64,000 nt of DNA from Bradyrhizobium sp. LTSP885 (GTDB taxonomy: Bacteria; Pseudomonadota; Alphaproteobacteria; Rhizobiales; Xanthobacteraceae), in contig NZ_JYMT01000041.1 in the NCBI RefSeq assembly GCF_000938305.1, positions 62,001-126,000 on the forward strand, given 5' to 3'. The notes under the pieces were generated by a model that saw only the letters and a list, made by a program, of their open reading frames with translations, was not told where the DNA came from and ran no database searches. A program made the position numbers and the translations under genes. Positions 17,908 to 25,939 of the stretch are shown here, piece after piece. Positions within the stretch are counted from its first letter, which is position 1, and every line of letters begins with the position of its first letter.

Positions 17908-18614
17908 AGCTGCTCCTCCTTCTTGTCAACGGCCGGATTGCTCCGCGCCGCGAGACAGGCCACCGCGTTCTTCGCGCGCGCGCATTCCGCCGGCGCATTG
18001 ACATGCACGATCGCGGCGCTCGAGACCGCCAGCACCTGCCCGGTGCCGGCATCGCGCACGGAGACGCGGACCATGCTCGGCAACTGAACCTGGTCGCGCC
18101 AGCTCGGCTGCCAGACCTGATCGGGCCCGGCATAAGCGAAGGTCACGCGGAACGGCGCGCGGATCAGCACCACCTGATCGGCAAAACGAATCTGCGCATC
18201 CGCTGGCATCGGGCTGAACGGCGCGCGCTCGCGCACCAGCGCCAGCCCCTGGGCGTCGGCCTTCTCCATCAGGCGAATGATCTCGAGGCCGGGACGGATA
18301 TTGGGCCCGACCGCCGTGCGCACGAAGGTGACGGAGAGCTCGGAGCCCTCGAACAGCGGCCGCTTGCCATCCCCGCTCATCGGCACCATCTCGGCGACCG
18401 AGAGATCGGCGAGCGCCCGCTCCATCCCGATCGCCAGCCGCTCGGCGCGCTGCACCCTGACGATGCCGCGGTTCCAGTTCGGCAGCCATTGCGCCGTGAC
18501 GGTGGCGAGCGCGGCAAGGATCACCGTCATCAACAGCGTCGCCAGCAACACTTCGAGCAGCGTGAAGCCGGCCTCATCGCGCCAAAAATTACGCACTGAC
18601 CGCCGCGGTCTCAT
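17904..18614 (-). CDS. gspJ: Type II secretion minor pseudopilin GspJ
   Basis: A 236-residue minor pseudopilin with the cleavage and methylation motif DEAG-FTLLEVLLATLLMTV at residues 14-30, which includes the conserved Glu5. The C-terminal domain is of T2SSJ type. GspJ joins GspI and GspK in the tip complex. The ATG overlaps the gspI stop as ATGA, and its own stop overlaps the TTG of gspK. Confidence 0.88.
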   Translation of the reverse strand: MRPRRSVRNFWRDEAGFTLLEVLLATLLMTVILAALATVTAQWLPNWNRGIVRVQRAERLAIGMERALADLSVAEMVPMSGDGKRPLFEGSELSVTFVRTAVGPNIRPGLEIIRLMEKADAQGLALVRERAPFSPMPADAQIRFADQVVLIRAPFRVTFAYAGPDQVWQPSWRDQVQLPSMVRVSVRDAGTGQVLAVSSAAIVHVNAPAECARAKNAVACLAARSNPAVDKKEEQL

Positions 18615-19015
18615 TCGGCGGCCTTCGGCACCAGCCGCACGGTCGTGACCTGGATCTGCGCCCCGCCCGGCCCCTGCATCCGCATGTTGACCGCGAGCGG
18701 CACGAAGCGGCTCGACGGAGCATCGGCGGCCGCGGCATTGATCGGCGCGACGTCGATGCGCCAGCGATGCCCGGCCAGCGCGCCGGACTGCCGTCCCACC
18801 TTCAGCGCGTTGCGCGCCGGGAGTCCGGCCAGCACGGTTTCGGCGGCGCCGCTCAGCGCCAGCTTCTGGTCGATCGCACGGGTGCCCTGCACCGTGGTGG
18901 CGATCACGCCACCGATCGAGCCCAGCACGGCCGCGATGATCGCCAGCGCCACCAGCGCCTCGATCAGCGTAAAGCCCCGCTCGCCGTCAGAGGATCTTTT
19001 GCGGCTGCACGACAA
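18611..19015 (-). CDS. gspI: Type II secretion minor pseudopilin GspI
   Basis: A 134-residue minor pseudopilin. The prepilin motif GERG-FTLIEALVALAIIAAVLG begins at residue 11. The start is TTG at 19015, the only start codon upstream of the cleavage motif in this frame, preceded by a run of seven G at a spacing of 6, a good Shine-Dalgarno sequence. It overlaps the 3' end of gspH by 29 bases. GspI nucleates the pseudopilus tip with GspJ and GspK. Confidence 0.88.
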   Translation of the reverse strand: MSCSRKRSSDGERGFTLIEALVALAIIAAVLGSIGGVIATTVQGTRAIDQKLALSGAAETVLAGLPARNALKVGRQSGALAGHRWRIDVAPINAAAADAPSSRFVPLAVNMRMQGPGGAQIQVTTVRLVPKAAE

Positions 19016-19463
19016 TGTCGACCCCCCCGGTCAGCCAGTTGACGCGAACCTCGTAGCCGATGCCGGGCCGCGCCAGCGCGATCGCGCCGCCGCAGGACAT
19101 GCCTGACGGAAAGAAATCGATCGAGCGGCCGGCACTGCGGTCCGCGCAGCGCGACGCCAGCGCGGTGTTGATGGTGATATCATTGGGCAGCCGGACGACG
19201 CGGCCGGTGGCCCCGGAGCGGATCGCGCGCGCCTCGGCGTCGACCAGCGTCGCGATCTGGACGTGCCGGCGCAGTGCCGCGCTGCGGTCGGCCTTGAGCA
19301 GCGCCGCAGTCGCGACCGCATAGCTTTCCAGCCGCGCCCGCGAAGTGGCACGCGGGATCGCCGGCAGAATGATGGCCGCAAGCAGGCCGATGATCGCGAG
19401 GACGCATAGGATTTCGATCAGCGCGAAACCCGCCTCGCCTCGCGCTCGGTCAGCGCGTGCCAC
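18987..19463 (-). CDS. gspH: Type II secretion minor pseudopilin GspH
   Basis: A 158-residue minor pseudopilin using a GTG start at 19463, which overlaps the gspG stop at 19450. The prepilin motif is GEAG-FALIEILCVLAIIGLLAA, with an Ala in place of the usual Thr at position +2 but Glu5 kept. The longer open frame to 19616 would lie inside gspG and was not used. A C-terminal GspH domain follows (RLPNDITINTALA and IDFFPSGMSCGGAI). It links the tip complex with the major pseudopilin. Confidence 0.85.
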   Translation of the reverse strand: MARADRARGEAGFALIEILCVLAIIGLLAAIILPAIPRATSRARLESYAVATAALLKADRSAALRRHVQIATLVDAEARAIRSGATGRVVRLPNDITINTALASRCADRSAGRSIDFFPSGMSCGGAIALARPGIGYEVRVNWLTGGVDIVVQPQKIL

Positions 19464-19908
19464 TGATGATGTCAGCTGCCGTGCCACTGCCGCCCTCCTG
19501 GCCGTCGGAACCGAGCGAGATGATGTCATAAGGCGCGCGCTCGCCCGGTGAGCGATAGATGTAGCTGTGGCCCCAGGGATCGTTGGGCACGACGCCGCCG
19601 CGCAGATAGGGGCCATTCCAGCCGGCCGCGTTGTTGCTGCGCGCCAATGCGGTCAGTCCCTCATTGCTGTTCGGATAGCGGCCGAGGTCGAGATAATAGA
19701 GATCGAGCGCGCTGGAAAAGCTCTCGATCTGGATCTTGGCGGCTTTGGCCTTGGACTCGCTGAGATAGTTGAGCACCCGCGGCCCGACCAGCGCCATGAT
19801 CAGGCCGATGATGGTGATGACGACGAGGATCTCGACCAGCGTGAAGCCGGCCTCGCCCTTGCGCCGGCGTCGCCCCGGCCTCGTGACGGATGTCTGCAAT
19901 ATCTTCAT
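19450..19908 (-). CDS. gspG: Type II secretion major pseudopilin GspG
   Basis: A 152-residue major pseudopilin. The prepilin site is GEAG-FTLVEILVVITIIGLIMAL, and the C-terminal calcium-binding region reads LGRYPNSNEGLTAL, WNGPYLRGG and VPNDPWGHSYIYRSPG, as in GspG. The ATG at 19908 was taken over a TTG at 19923 because GAGG lies about 9 bases upstream of the ATG. GspG polymerises into the pseudopilus that pushes substrates through the secretin. Confidence 0.92.
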   Translation of the reverse strand: MKILQTSVTRPGRRRRKGEAGFTLVEILVVITIIGLIMALVGPRVLNYLSESKAKAAKIQIESFSSALDLYYLDLGRYPNSNEGLTALARSNNAAGWNGPYLRGGVVPNDPWGHSYIYRSPGERAPYDIISLGSDGQEGGSGTAADIISGTR

Positions 19909-19933
19909 CTCGAACAACCTCAATCAACAAACC

Positions 19934-21145
19934 TCAATCGACCAGCTGGCTGACAGACATCAGCGCCGTCATCACAGACACAATCAATCCGCCGACCACG
20001 AAGCTGATCACGATGATCGCCGCGGGGCCGGCGATGCCGACCACGCGGTCCAGCGTGCGCTGCAGCTTGGCCTCATAAAACTCTGCGACCCGGCCTGCCA
20101 GCATCGGCAACTGCCCGGTCTCGTCACCGAGCCGCAGCATCCGCACGGCCATCGCCGGCAGCGCCTCGGTATCGGCCATCGCATCCGACAATTTGGCGCC
20201 ATGCCGGACCCGATCGGCGGCGTCGATCCACACCGTGGGCGAGCCGATCGAGGCCATCATGTCGACCAGGATGCGCAAGGTCGTCGTCAAATTGACGCCG
20301 CTGCCGAGCAGCAGCCCGAGGTTACGGCAAAACAGCGACGTCCGGTAATATTTCATCACCTCGCGGATCGCCGGCAGCCGCGTCAGCGCGGTCATCAAGC
20401 TGCGGCGGACGCCTTCCCGCCGCAGCGACAGCCAGCCGATCGCAATCACGGCGGCAAGGATCGCCAGCACCGCATCCGAATTGGCGCGCAGGAAGGTCGA
20501 AAGGTTGAGGAACCCGAGCACGAACGGATCGACCTTGGCGCCGAAATCCTGCAGCACGTTGGCGAACTGCGGCAGCACGAAGGTCAGGAAGAACAGCAGC
20601 ACGCAACTGGCGGCGCCGAGCACGAACAGCGGATAGCGCACGGCATCGCCGAGCCGGCGCTTCAGCGCCTCGGTGCGGCTGCGTTCATCGGCCAGCACCT
20701 CCAGCACCCGGTCGAGCGAGCCGGACGCCTCGCCCACGCGAATGAGCGCGACATACATCGGCGGAAACAATCCCTGATGCCGCGCCATGGCCTCGGCCAA
20801 ACTCTCGCCGGCCACAACGCGGGAACGGATGTCGGCGACCACCGGCCGCAGCCGGCCGAAATCGCGGTCGGCCGCGAGCAGTTCGAGCCCATCATTGATC
20901 CGCGCGCCGGCGCGCAGCAGCAGCGCGAGGTCGCGGGTGAAGATCGTGACGTCCTCCGCTTTCGGCTGGTTGAACAGGCTGAAGGCACGGCCCGCCGGGC
21001 TGCCCTCCTCCAGCGTGACATTGTCGACCAGCACGAGACCAAGCCGCTCGATCCGGGCCGCGACGTCGCCGGCGGCGGGCGCCGCGATCGCGCCGGAGAC
21101 CAGCTCGCCGTCAGAGTTCATCGCGCGGTAGCGGTAACTCGGCAT
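19934..21145 (-). CDS. gspF: Type II secretion inner-membrane protein GspF
   Basis: A 403-residue polytopic protein with two T2SSF domains. The N-terminal MPSYRYRAMNSDGELVSG is characteristic. The first repeat has LALLLRAGARINDGLELL and the second has RNLGLLLGSGVNLTTTLRIL. Three transmembrane helices are expected, around residues 165-190, 215-235 and 375-400. It anchors the ATPase GspE and assembles the pseudopilus. It starts a few bases after gspE (ATG 21145, or GTG 21148). Confidence 0.92.
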   Translation of the reverse strand: MPSYRYRAMNSDGELVSGAIAAPAAGDVAARIERLGLVLVDNVTLEEGSPAGRAFSLFNQPKAEDVTIFTRDLALLLRAGARINDGLELLAADRDFGRLRPVVADIRSRVVAGESLAEAMARHQGLFPPMYVALIRVGEASGSLDRVLEVLADERSRTEALKRRLGDAVRYPLFVLGAASCVLLFFLTFVLPQFANVLQDFGAKVDPFVLGFLNLSTFLRANSDAVLAILAAVIAIGWLSLRREGVRRSLMTALTRLPAIREVMKYYRTSLFCRNLGLLLGSGVNLTTTLRILVDMMASIGSPTVWIDAADRVRHGAKLSDAMADTEALPAMAVRMLRLGDETGQLPMLAGRVAEFYEAKLQRTLDRVVGIAGPAAIIVISFVVGGLIVSVMTALMSVSQLVD

Positions 21146-21149
21146 CACA

Positions 21150-22838
21150 TCACCGGATCGTCGTGACGCGGAATACCTCGGGCACGGTGGTCATGCCGGC
21201 GCGGCACTTTCCGACCGCATCCACCAGCATCGTGGTCATGCCGCCGGCCATCGCAGCCTGGTCGATGGAGTGAGAATCGGTCTGCGGTCCGATCAGCCTG
21301 CGCACGTCATCGGTCAATTCGAGGATCTCGAACACACCGTTGCGGCCGCGATAGCCGGTGCCGCCGCAGCGCTCGCAACCGCCGGCCTCGTGAACCACTT
21401 CGCCGGCCTTGAAGCCGATCACGGCAAAGCGCGGATCCTTGTCGATGTCGGCGCTCGAGAGCGTGTGCGGCACCTTGCAGCGGTCGCACAGCACGCGCAC
21501 CAGCCGCTGCGCCACCACTGCGCGCAGCGTCGACTTCAGCAGGAAGCCCTCGATGCCGAGATCGATCAGCCGCGGCACCGCGGCCGCCGCGGTCTCGGTG
21601 TGCAGCGTGGTCAGAACAAGATGGCCGGTCAGCGCCGCATGGATCGCGATATGCGCGGTCTCGGCGTCGCGGATTTCGCCGACCATGATCACGTCAGGGT
21701 CCTGGCGGACAAAGGAACGCATCGCCGAGGCAAAGGTCAGCCCGATCGCCGGCTTCACCTGCGACTGGTTGATGCCCGGAATCTCGTATTCGACGGGGTC
21801 CTCGATGGTCAGGATCTTGCGTGTCGGCTCGTTGAGGATCGACAGCATGGTGGCCAACGTCGTGGTCTTGCCGCTGCCGGTCGGGCCCGTCACCACGATC
21901 ATGCCATGCGGCAGCGCCAATAGCTGCGACATGGTCTTCTCGTCGCGCGAAGCCAGCCCGAGCTTGCTCATCTCGAGCAGGCCGCGGTCGCGCGGCAGCA
22001 GGCGGATCACAGCACTTTCTCCGGCCTGCGTCGGCATCGTCGCGACGCGAACGTCGAGCTCGGCGCGGCTGACGCGGACGCGCGCCGCGCCGTCCTGCGG
22101 CAGGCGGCGTTCGGCGATGTTCAGCCCTGCGAGAATCTTCACGCGCGAGATCAAGGCTTGCGGCGGAATCCCCGAAGGCGACGGGATCGCACGCAGCAGG
22201 CCGTCGACGCGGAAGCGAACGACGAGACCGGTGCGGAACGGCTCGATGTGGATGTCGCTGGCGCGCAGCTCGACGGCACGCTCGAGCAGATCGTTGAGCG
22301 CGCGCACCACGGGCGCGCCGCTGGCGAGATCGCGCAGGCTTTCGATATCGTCGTCGGATTGCTGGCTCGATCCCTTCGCACTCTCCTCAGTGCCGGCGCC
22401 GTCGGCCTCGACGCGCTGGTCGAGCACGGTCGTGACATCCTCGAACGATGCCACGGCGACCTCGACCGGCTCGCCGAACACGATCTCGGCGGCGCGAATG
22501 GCGGCGGTGTCGGAGGGGTCGGCGACCGCGATGCGATAGCCGCCGTTCGGTGCGCGGAACGGGAAGATCGTGGACTCCCGCAGGAAGCGGCGCGAGAACC
22601 CGTCGAGGCACGGCGTCGCTGCGAGCAGTTGCGGCAGGGTCAGGCGCACCACGCCGAAATAGTCGGAGACCTCATCGGCAAATTCGGCAGCCGACAGGTC
22701 GGTCGCTTCCCACAATTCGCGCAACGGACGCGCCAGGGTTGAATTGGCGGGATGCTGGGCGCGCGCACGCGCGCGTGGCGGCAGGGAGTATTTTTCGAGG
22801 AGATGCTGTCGGAAGGTCTCTGCGGACAGGTCGCGCAT
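21150..22838 (-). CDS. gspE: Type II secretion ATPase GspE
   Basis: A 562-residue assembly ATPase. It has the Walker A motif GPTGSGKTT, an Asp box (LTIEDPVEYEIPGINQSQV), Walker B (VGEIRDAETA), a His box (GHLVLTTLHTETA) and the tetracysteine zinc element (CDRCKV, then CERCGGTGY). The N1 domain precedes it. The start at 22838 is chosen over 22874 because GGTGGGAATTCG is just upstream and a candidate -10 box lies at 22866-22871, which would fall inside the longer frame. It is the first gene of the gspE-M operon. Confidence 0.93.
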   Translation of the reverse strand: MRDLSAETFRQHLLEKYSLPPRARARAQHPANSTLARPLRELWEATDLSAAEFADEVSDYFGVVRLTLPQLLAATPCLDGFSRRFLRESTIFPFRAPNGGYRIAVADPSDTAAIRAAEIVFGEPVEVAVASFEDVTTVLDQRVEADGAGTEESAKGSSQQSDDDIESLRDLASGAPVVRALNDLLERAVELRASDIHIEPFRTGLVVRFRVDGLLRAIPSPSGIPPQALISRVKILAGLNIAERRLPQDGAARVRVSRAELDVRVATMPTQAGESAVIRLLPRDRGLLEMSKLGLASRDEKTMSQLLALPHGMIVVTGPTGSGKTTTLATMLSILNEPTRKILTIEDPVEYEIPGINQSQVKPAIGLTFASAMRSFVRQDPDVIMVGEIRDAETAHIAIHAALTGHLVLTTLHTETAAAAVPRLIDLGIEGFLLKSTLRAVVAQRLVRVLCDRCKVPHTLSSADIDKDPRFAVIGFKAGEVVHEAGGCERCGGTGYRGRNGVFEILELTDDVRRLIGPQTDSHSIDQAAMAGGMTTMLVDAVGKCRAGMTTVPEVFRVTTIR

Positions 22839-22865
22839 CGAATTCCCACCGCTAACCTTGTTACT

Positions 22866-22893
22866 GGAATACAACAGCGATTGCCTGTAGCAA
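22866..22893 (-). promoter_or_regulatory. Candidate promoter of the gspE-M operon
   Basis: Read on the minus strand, TTGCTA (22893-22888) and TATTCC (22871-22866) are separated by 16 bases. The predicted transcript would start near 22859, about 20 bases before the gspE ATG. The -10 match is only moderate. Confidence 0.4.
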
Positions 22894-22907
22894 CAGGGCC
22901 TTAGCGC

Positions 22908-22935
22908 TTGACTCTTCTAGTAGCAAAAACATAAT
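22908..22935 (+). promoter_or_regulatory. Sigma-70-like promoter of gspD
   Basis: TTGACT at 22908-22913 and CATAAT at 22930-22935 are separated by 16 bases and face gspD. Initiation near 22942 would leave a 5' leader of about 75 bases to the TTG at 23016. Confidence 0.55.
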
Positions 22936-23015
22936 CGTGGCGCAAATTTAGCAATGTCCGGGCCGTGGGGACCGGACGTGATTTCAGTATCAACTGTAGT
23001 ATCGGTAGGCGTATT

Positions 23016-25343
23016 TTGTTCAAAGTGGTGCACCCGCTTTCGCGCCTGCGTTCAGGGTTGGCTGGAACGCTCGTTCTATTTTTGTCCGCCTTCGCGCTGA
23101 CCGCGTGCATCGTCACCGCCGACCAATCGGTCGAGAAGAGCCCAAAAGACCCCCGCCCGCAGGACATCGCCGAGAAGGTCAATTCGATCGACCTGCTGCC
23201 CCGTCAAACCACGGATACGGGCGCGGGCGGCTTGCGGCAGCAGGACGCGTCACGCCCGGCGATCTATCTCAGCGACGGCACGACACCCGCCGGCGGCGCA
23301 CTCGCCGATCGCGATGGCGGCGGCAACGGCTACGATCTCAATTTCGAGAACGCGCCGGTCGCGTCCGTCGCAAAGGTCATCCTTGGTGACGTATTGAACG
23401 TCGGCTACACGATCGACCCGCGCGTGCAGGGCACTGTGACGCTGGCCTCGGTCCGGCCGGTGCCGAAAGCGGATGCGATCTACGTTCTCGAGAATGCGCT
23501 GCGGATGTCGGGCGTCGCCCTGGTGCGCGACCGCGGTGGCAGCTACCGGCTGTTGCCCGCGGCGGAAGCAGGCCCCGGCAGCATCGACCGCAACGACACC
23601 GCCGAGGCCGGACAAGGCATCAGCGTGGTGCCGCTGCGCTACGTCTCGGCCCAGACGATCTTCAAGCTGCTCGACGGCTTCGGCGCGAAGGCCACCACGC
23701 TGCGGCCCGACAACGGGCGCAACACGCTGATCGTCACCGGCAGCGGATCCGATCGCGCGGCGACGATCGACACCATCCTGAGCTTCGACGCCGACTGGAT
23801 GCGCGGACAATCGGCCGGTATCTTCCCGGTCCACAATTCATCGCCAGAGCCGCTGATAACAGAGCTCGAGAAGCTGATGGATTCCGGCGAGGGCGGGCTG
23901 AGCGCCAACGTCGTCAAGTTCCAGGCGATCAACCGCCTCAACGCCATTCTCGTGGTGAGCCAGAAGCCCGACTATCTCAAACGCGCCGCCACCTGGATCG
24001 CACGGCTCGACCGCTCCGACACCGAGGCGGTGAATCTGAAATCCTATCCGCTGCGCTACGGCAACGCGAAGACGGTCGTGGCGTTGCTCAACGACATGCT
24101 GATCGCCCCCTCCAGCGGCACCTCGTCCCTCGACAACGGCACCAGCCAGATCGCGCCGGGCTCGGGCGTGACGACGTCCTCGTCGGGCAGCAACCCGGTC
24201 GCCGCGCTCAGCGCGATGCCGACCGCGGCGTCCGGTGCGGCGACGCAGGTCACTGGCGCCGGCGGCGCACCGCTGAACGCGCGCGCCGCCCCCTCCGCGT
24301 CAGGTACGGACCAGCTGTCGGGCAATCTTGGAGCGCAAGGCAACAAGACGGGCAACAGCAGCTTCCTGCCCAATGTCCGCCTCACCGCCGACATCACCAA
24401 CAATGCCGTGCTGGTCTACGCCAGTGGCGACTCGCAGCGCGTCATCGAACAGACCATCCGCCAGATCGACCGGCCGCAGCGCCAGATCGCGATCGAGGCG
24501 ACGATCGCCGAAGTGACGCTGAACAATCAGTTGAACTACGGCGTGCAGTTCTTCCTGGCGAGCCAGAAGGGCTCGATCACCAATACGGTCGCGACCGGCG
24601 GCGGCACAACCAACACCGTCGATCCGCCGAGCAACGCCGTGAACGCCGCCGCCAACGCGCTGCTGAACCGCGCCCTGCCCGGCTTCAATTTCCTGATCGG
24701 TTCGGAGAATTCGCCGCGCGTCATCCTCGACGCGCTGCATAACGTCACCGACGTCAAGGTGCTGTCCAACCCGTCGCTGGTCGTGCTCGACAACCAGGCG
24801 GCGACGCTGCAGGTCGGCGACCAGGTGCCTTACTCGACCGGCACCGCCACCGTGCTGACCGCCAACAACACCGTCGTCAACACCATCGACTACAAGAACA
24901 CCGGCATCATCCTGCGCGTGCTGCCGCGCGCCAACGCCAACGGCCACATCGTGCTCGACGTCGAACAGGAGATCTCCAGCGTCTCCTCCGCCGGCGCCGG
25001 CGGCCTGACGCCGACCATCGCGCAGCGCCGCGTCAAGAGCTCGATCGCCGTCACCAGCGGCCAGACCGTGCTGCTGGCCGGGCTGATCACCGAGACCGAG
25101 AACAAGCAGCGCCAGGGCATTCCGGGGTTGGATTCGATCCCCGGCGTGGGCGATGCGTTCTCCCACCAGGTCACCTCGCGGACGCGCACCGAGCTGATCC
25201 TGTTCATCCGCCCGACGCTGGTGCGCGACGCGGTCGATGCGCATGTGATCGCCGAGGAGATGCGCAGCAAGATGAACAGCCGGCTGGTCGGGACCAGCAA
25301 TCCCGTGGTCGTGACCACCCCGCCCGGGGTGCCAGCGCGCTAG
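23016..25343 (+). CDS. gspD: Type II secretion secretin GspD
   Basis: A 775-residue outer-membrane secretin. Short N-domains are followed by the secretin core: VPYSTGTATVL, TGIILRVLPRAN, IVLDVEQEIS, SSIAVTSGQTVLLAGLI and ELILFIRPTLV. The N-terminal signal ends in ALTAC, a lipobox, so the protein is probably lipidated and may not need a separate pilotin; none is in the window. The TTG at 23016 is preferred because GGTAGG lies 6 bases upstream; GTG codons at 22965 and 23025 are alternatives. A Ser/Thr/Gly/Ala-rich insert of about 100 residues (24110-24350) interrupts the N-domains. It is divergent from gspE. Confidence 0.9.
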   Translation: MFKVVHPLSRLRSGLAGTLVLFLSAFALTACIVTADQSVEKSPKDPRPQDIAEKVNSIDLLPRQTTDTGAGGLRQQDASRPAIYLSDGTTPAGGALADRDGGGNGYDLNFENAPVASVAKVILGDVLNVGYTIDPRVQGTVTLASVRPVPKADAIYVLENALRMSGVALVRDRGGSYRLLPAAEAGPGSIDRNDTAEAGQGISVVPLRYVSAQTIFKLLDGFGAKATTLRPDNGRNTLIVTGSGSDRAATIDTILSFDADWMRGQSAGIFPVHNSSPEPLITELEKLMDSGEGGLSANVVKFQAINRLNAILVVSQKPDYLKRAATWIARLDRSDTEAVNLKSYPLRYGNAKTVVALLNDMLIAPSSGTSSLDNGTSQIAPGSGVTTSSSGSNPVAALSAMPTAASGAATQVTGAGGAPLNARAAPSASGTDQLSGNLGAQGNKTGNSSFLPNVRLTADITNNAVLVYASGDSQRVIEQTIRQIDRPQRQIAIEATIAEVTLNNQLNYGVQFFLASQKGSITNTVATGGGTTNTVDPPSNAVNAAANALLNRALPGFNFLIGSENSPRVILDALHNVTDVKVLSNPSLVVLDNQAATLQVGDQVPYSTGTATVLTANNTVVNTIDYKNTGIILRVLPRANANGHIVLDVEQEISSVSSAGAGGLTPTIAQRRVKSSIAVTSGQTVLLAGLITETENKQRQGIPGLDSIPGVGDAFSHQVTSRTRTELILFIRPTLVRDAVDAHVIAEEMRSKMNSRLVGTSNPVVVTTPPGVPAR

Positions 25344-25345
25344 CC

Positions 25346-25918
25346 GTGCCTGATCCGGTGACCATGGACGACGCGCTCCGCCAATTCGGTCTCGCCATTG
25401 TCCTGGTTGCCGTCGTAGCGGCCAGCCTGCTGACCGTGCCCGGCCCGGATGGCGTGCTGGGCGCGTTGCTTGGTGCACTGATGCTGGCGATCGCCACCAC
25501 CGATGCACGACGCTATATCATTCCGAACGAGCTGGCGGGTGCCGCAGCCGCGCTGGCGCTGCTCAGAGCCGCGACGGTGGGTCCGGACGCCGGCTGGTAC
25601 AGCCTGCTCTGGGCGGGCGGCCGGGCGCTTGCGATCGCCTTGCCGTTCCTGGCGCTGATGGCGGGCTACCGGGCCTGGCGCGGCCGCGACGGGCTCGGGC
25701 TCGGCGATATCAAGCTCGCCGCGGTTGCCGGCGCCTGGCTCGGTCTGGTCACCGTGTTTGCCGTGGTCGAGGCCGCAACATTGGTGGCGCTGGCGGCCTA
25801 TGTCGCCAATGGCGTGCTGCTGAGGCGGCCGCTGCGATCGAACGCTTTCCTGCCCTTCGGCCTGTTCCTGGCGCCGGCGATCTGGCTCGGCTGGCTGGCG
25901 GAAGCAATCCTTGGCTAG
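25346..25918 (+). CDS. Prepilin peptidase, A24 family (GspO/CpaA-like)
   Basis: A 190-residue polytopic membrane protein with about six helices. The two catalytic aspartates are in TTDARRYIIPNE and GLGLGDIKLA (GxGD motif). It lacks the N-terminal cytoplasmic methyltransferase domain of full-length GspO/PilD, so it resembles the short CpaA/TadV form. It begins 2 bases after gspD (GTG 25346; ATG 25364 is an alternative) and should cleave the GspG-K leader peptides. Encoding it in the gsp locus makes the secretion system self-sufficient in prepilin processing. Confidence 0.88.
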   Translation: MPDPVTMDDALRQFGLAIVLVAVVAASLLTVPGPDGVLGALLGALMLAIATTDARRYIIPNELAGAAAALALLRAATVGPDAGWYSLLWAGGRALAIALPFLALMAGYRAWRGRDGLGLGDIKLAAVAGAWLGLVTVFAVVEAATLVALAAYVANGVLLRRPLRSNAFLPFGLFLAPAIWLGWLAEAILG

Positions 25919-25939
25919 CCGGATTACGGCCGTGTGGAC

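Noticed and set aside
24300..25508. A 402-codon minus-strand open frame opposite gspD
   Set aside because: The secretin signatures are on the plus strand; the antisense frame has no recognisable domain.
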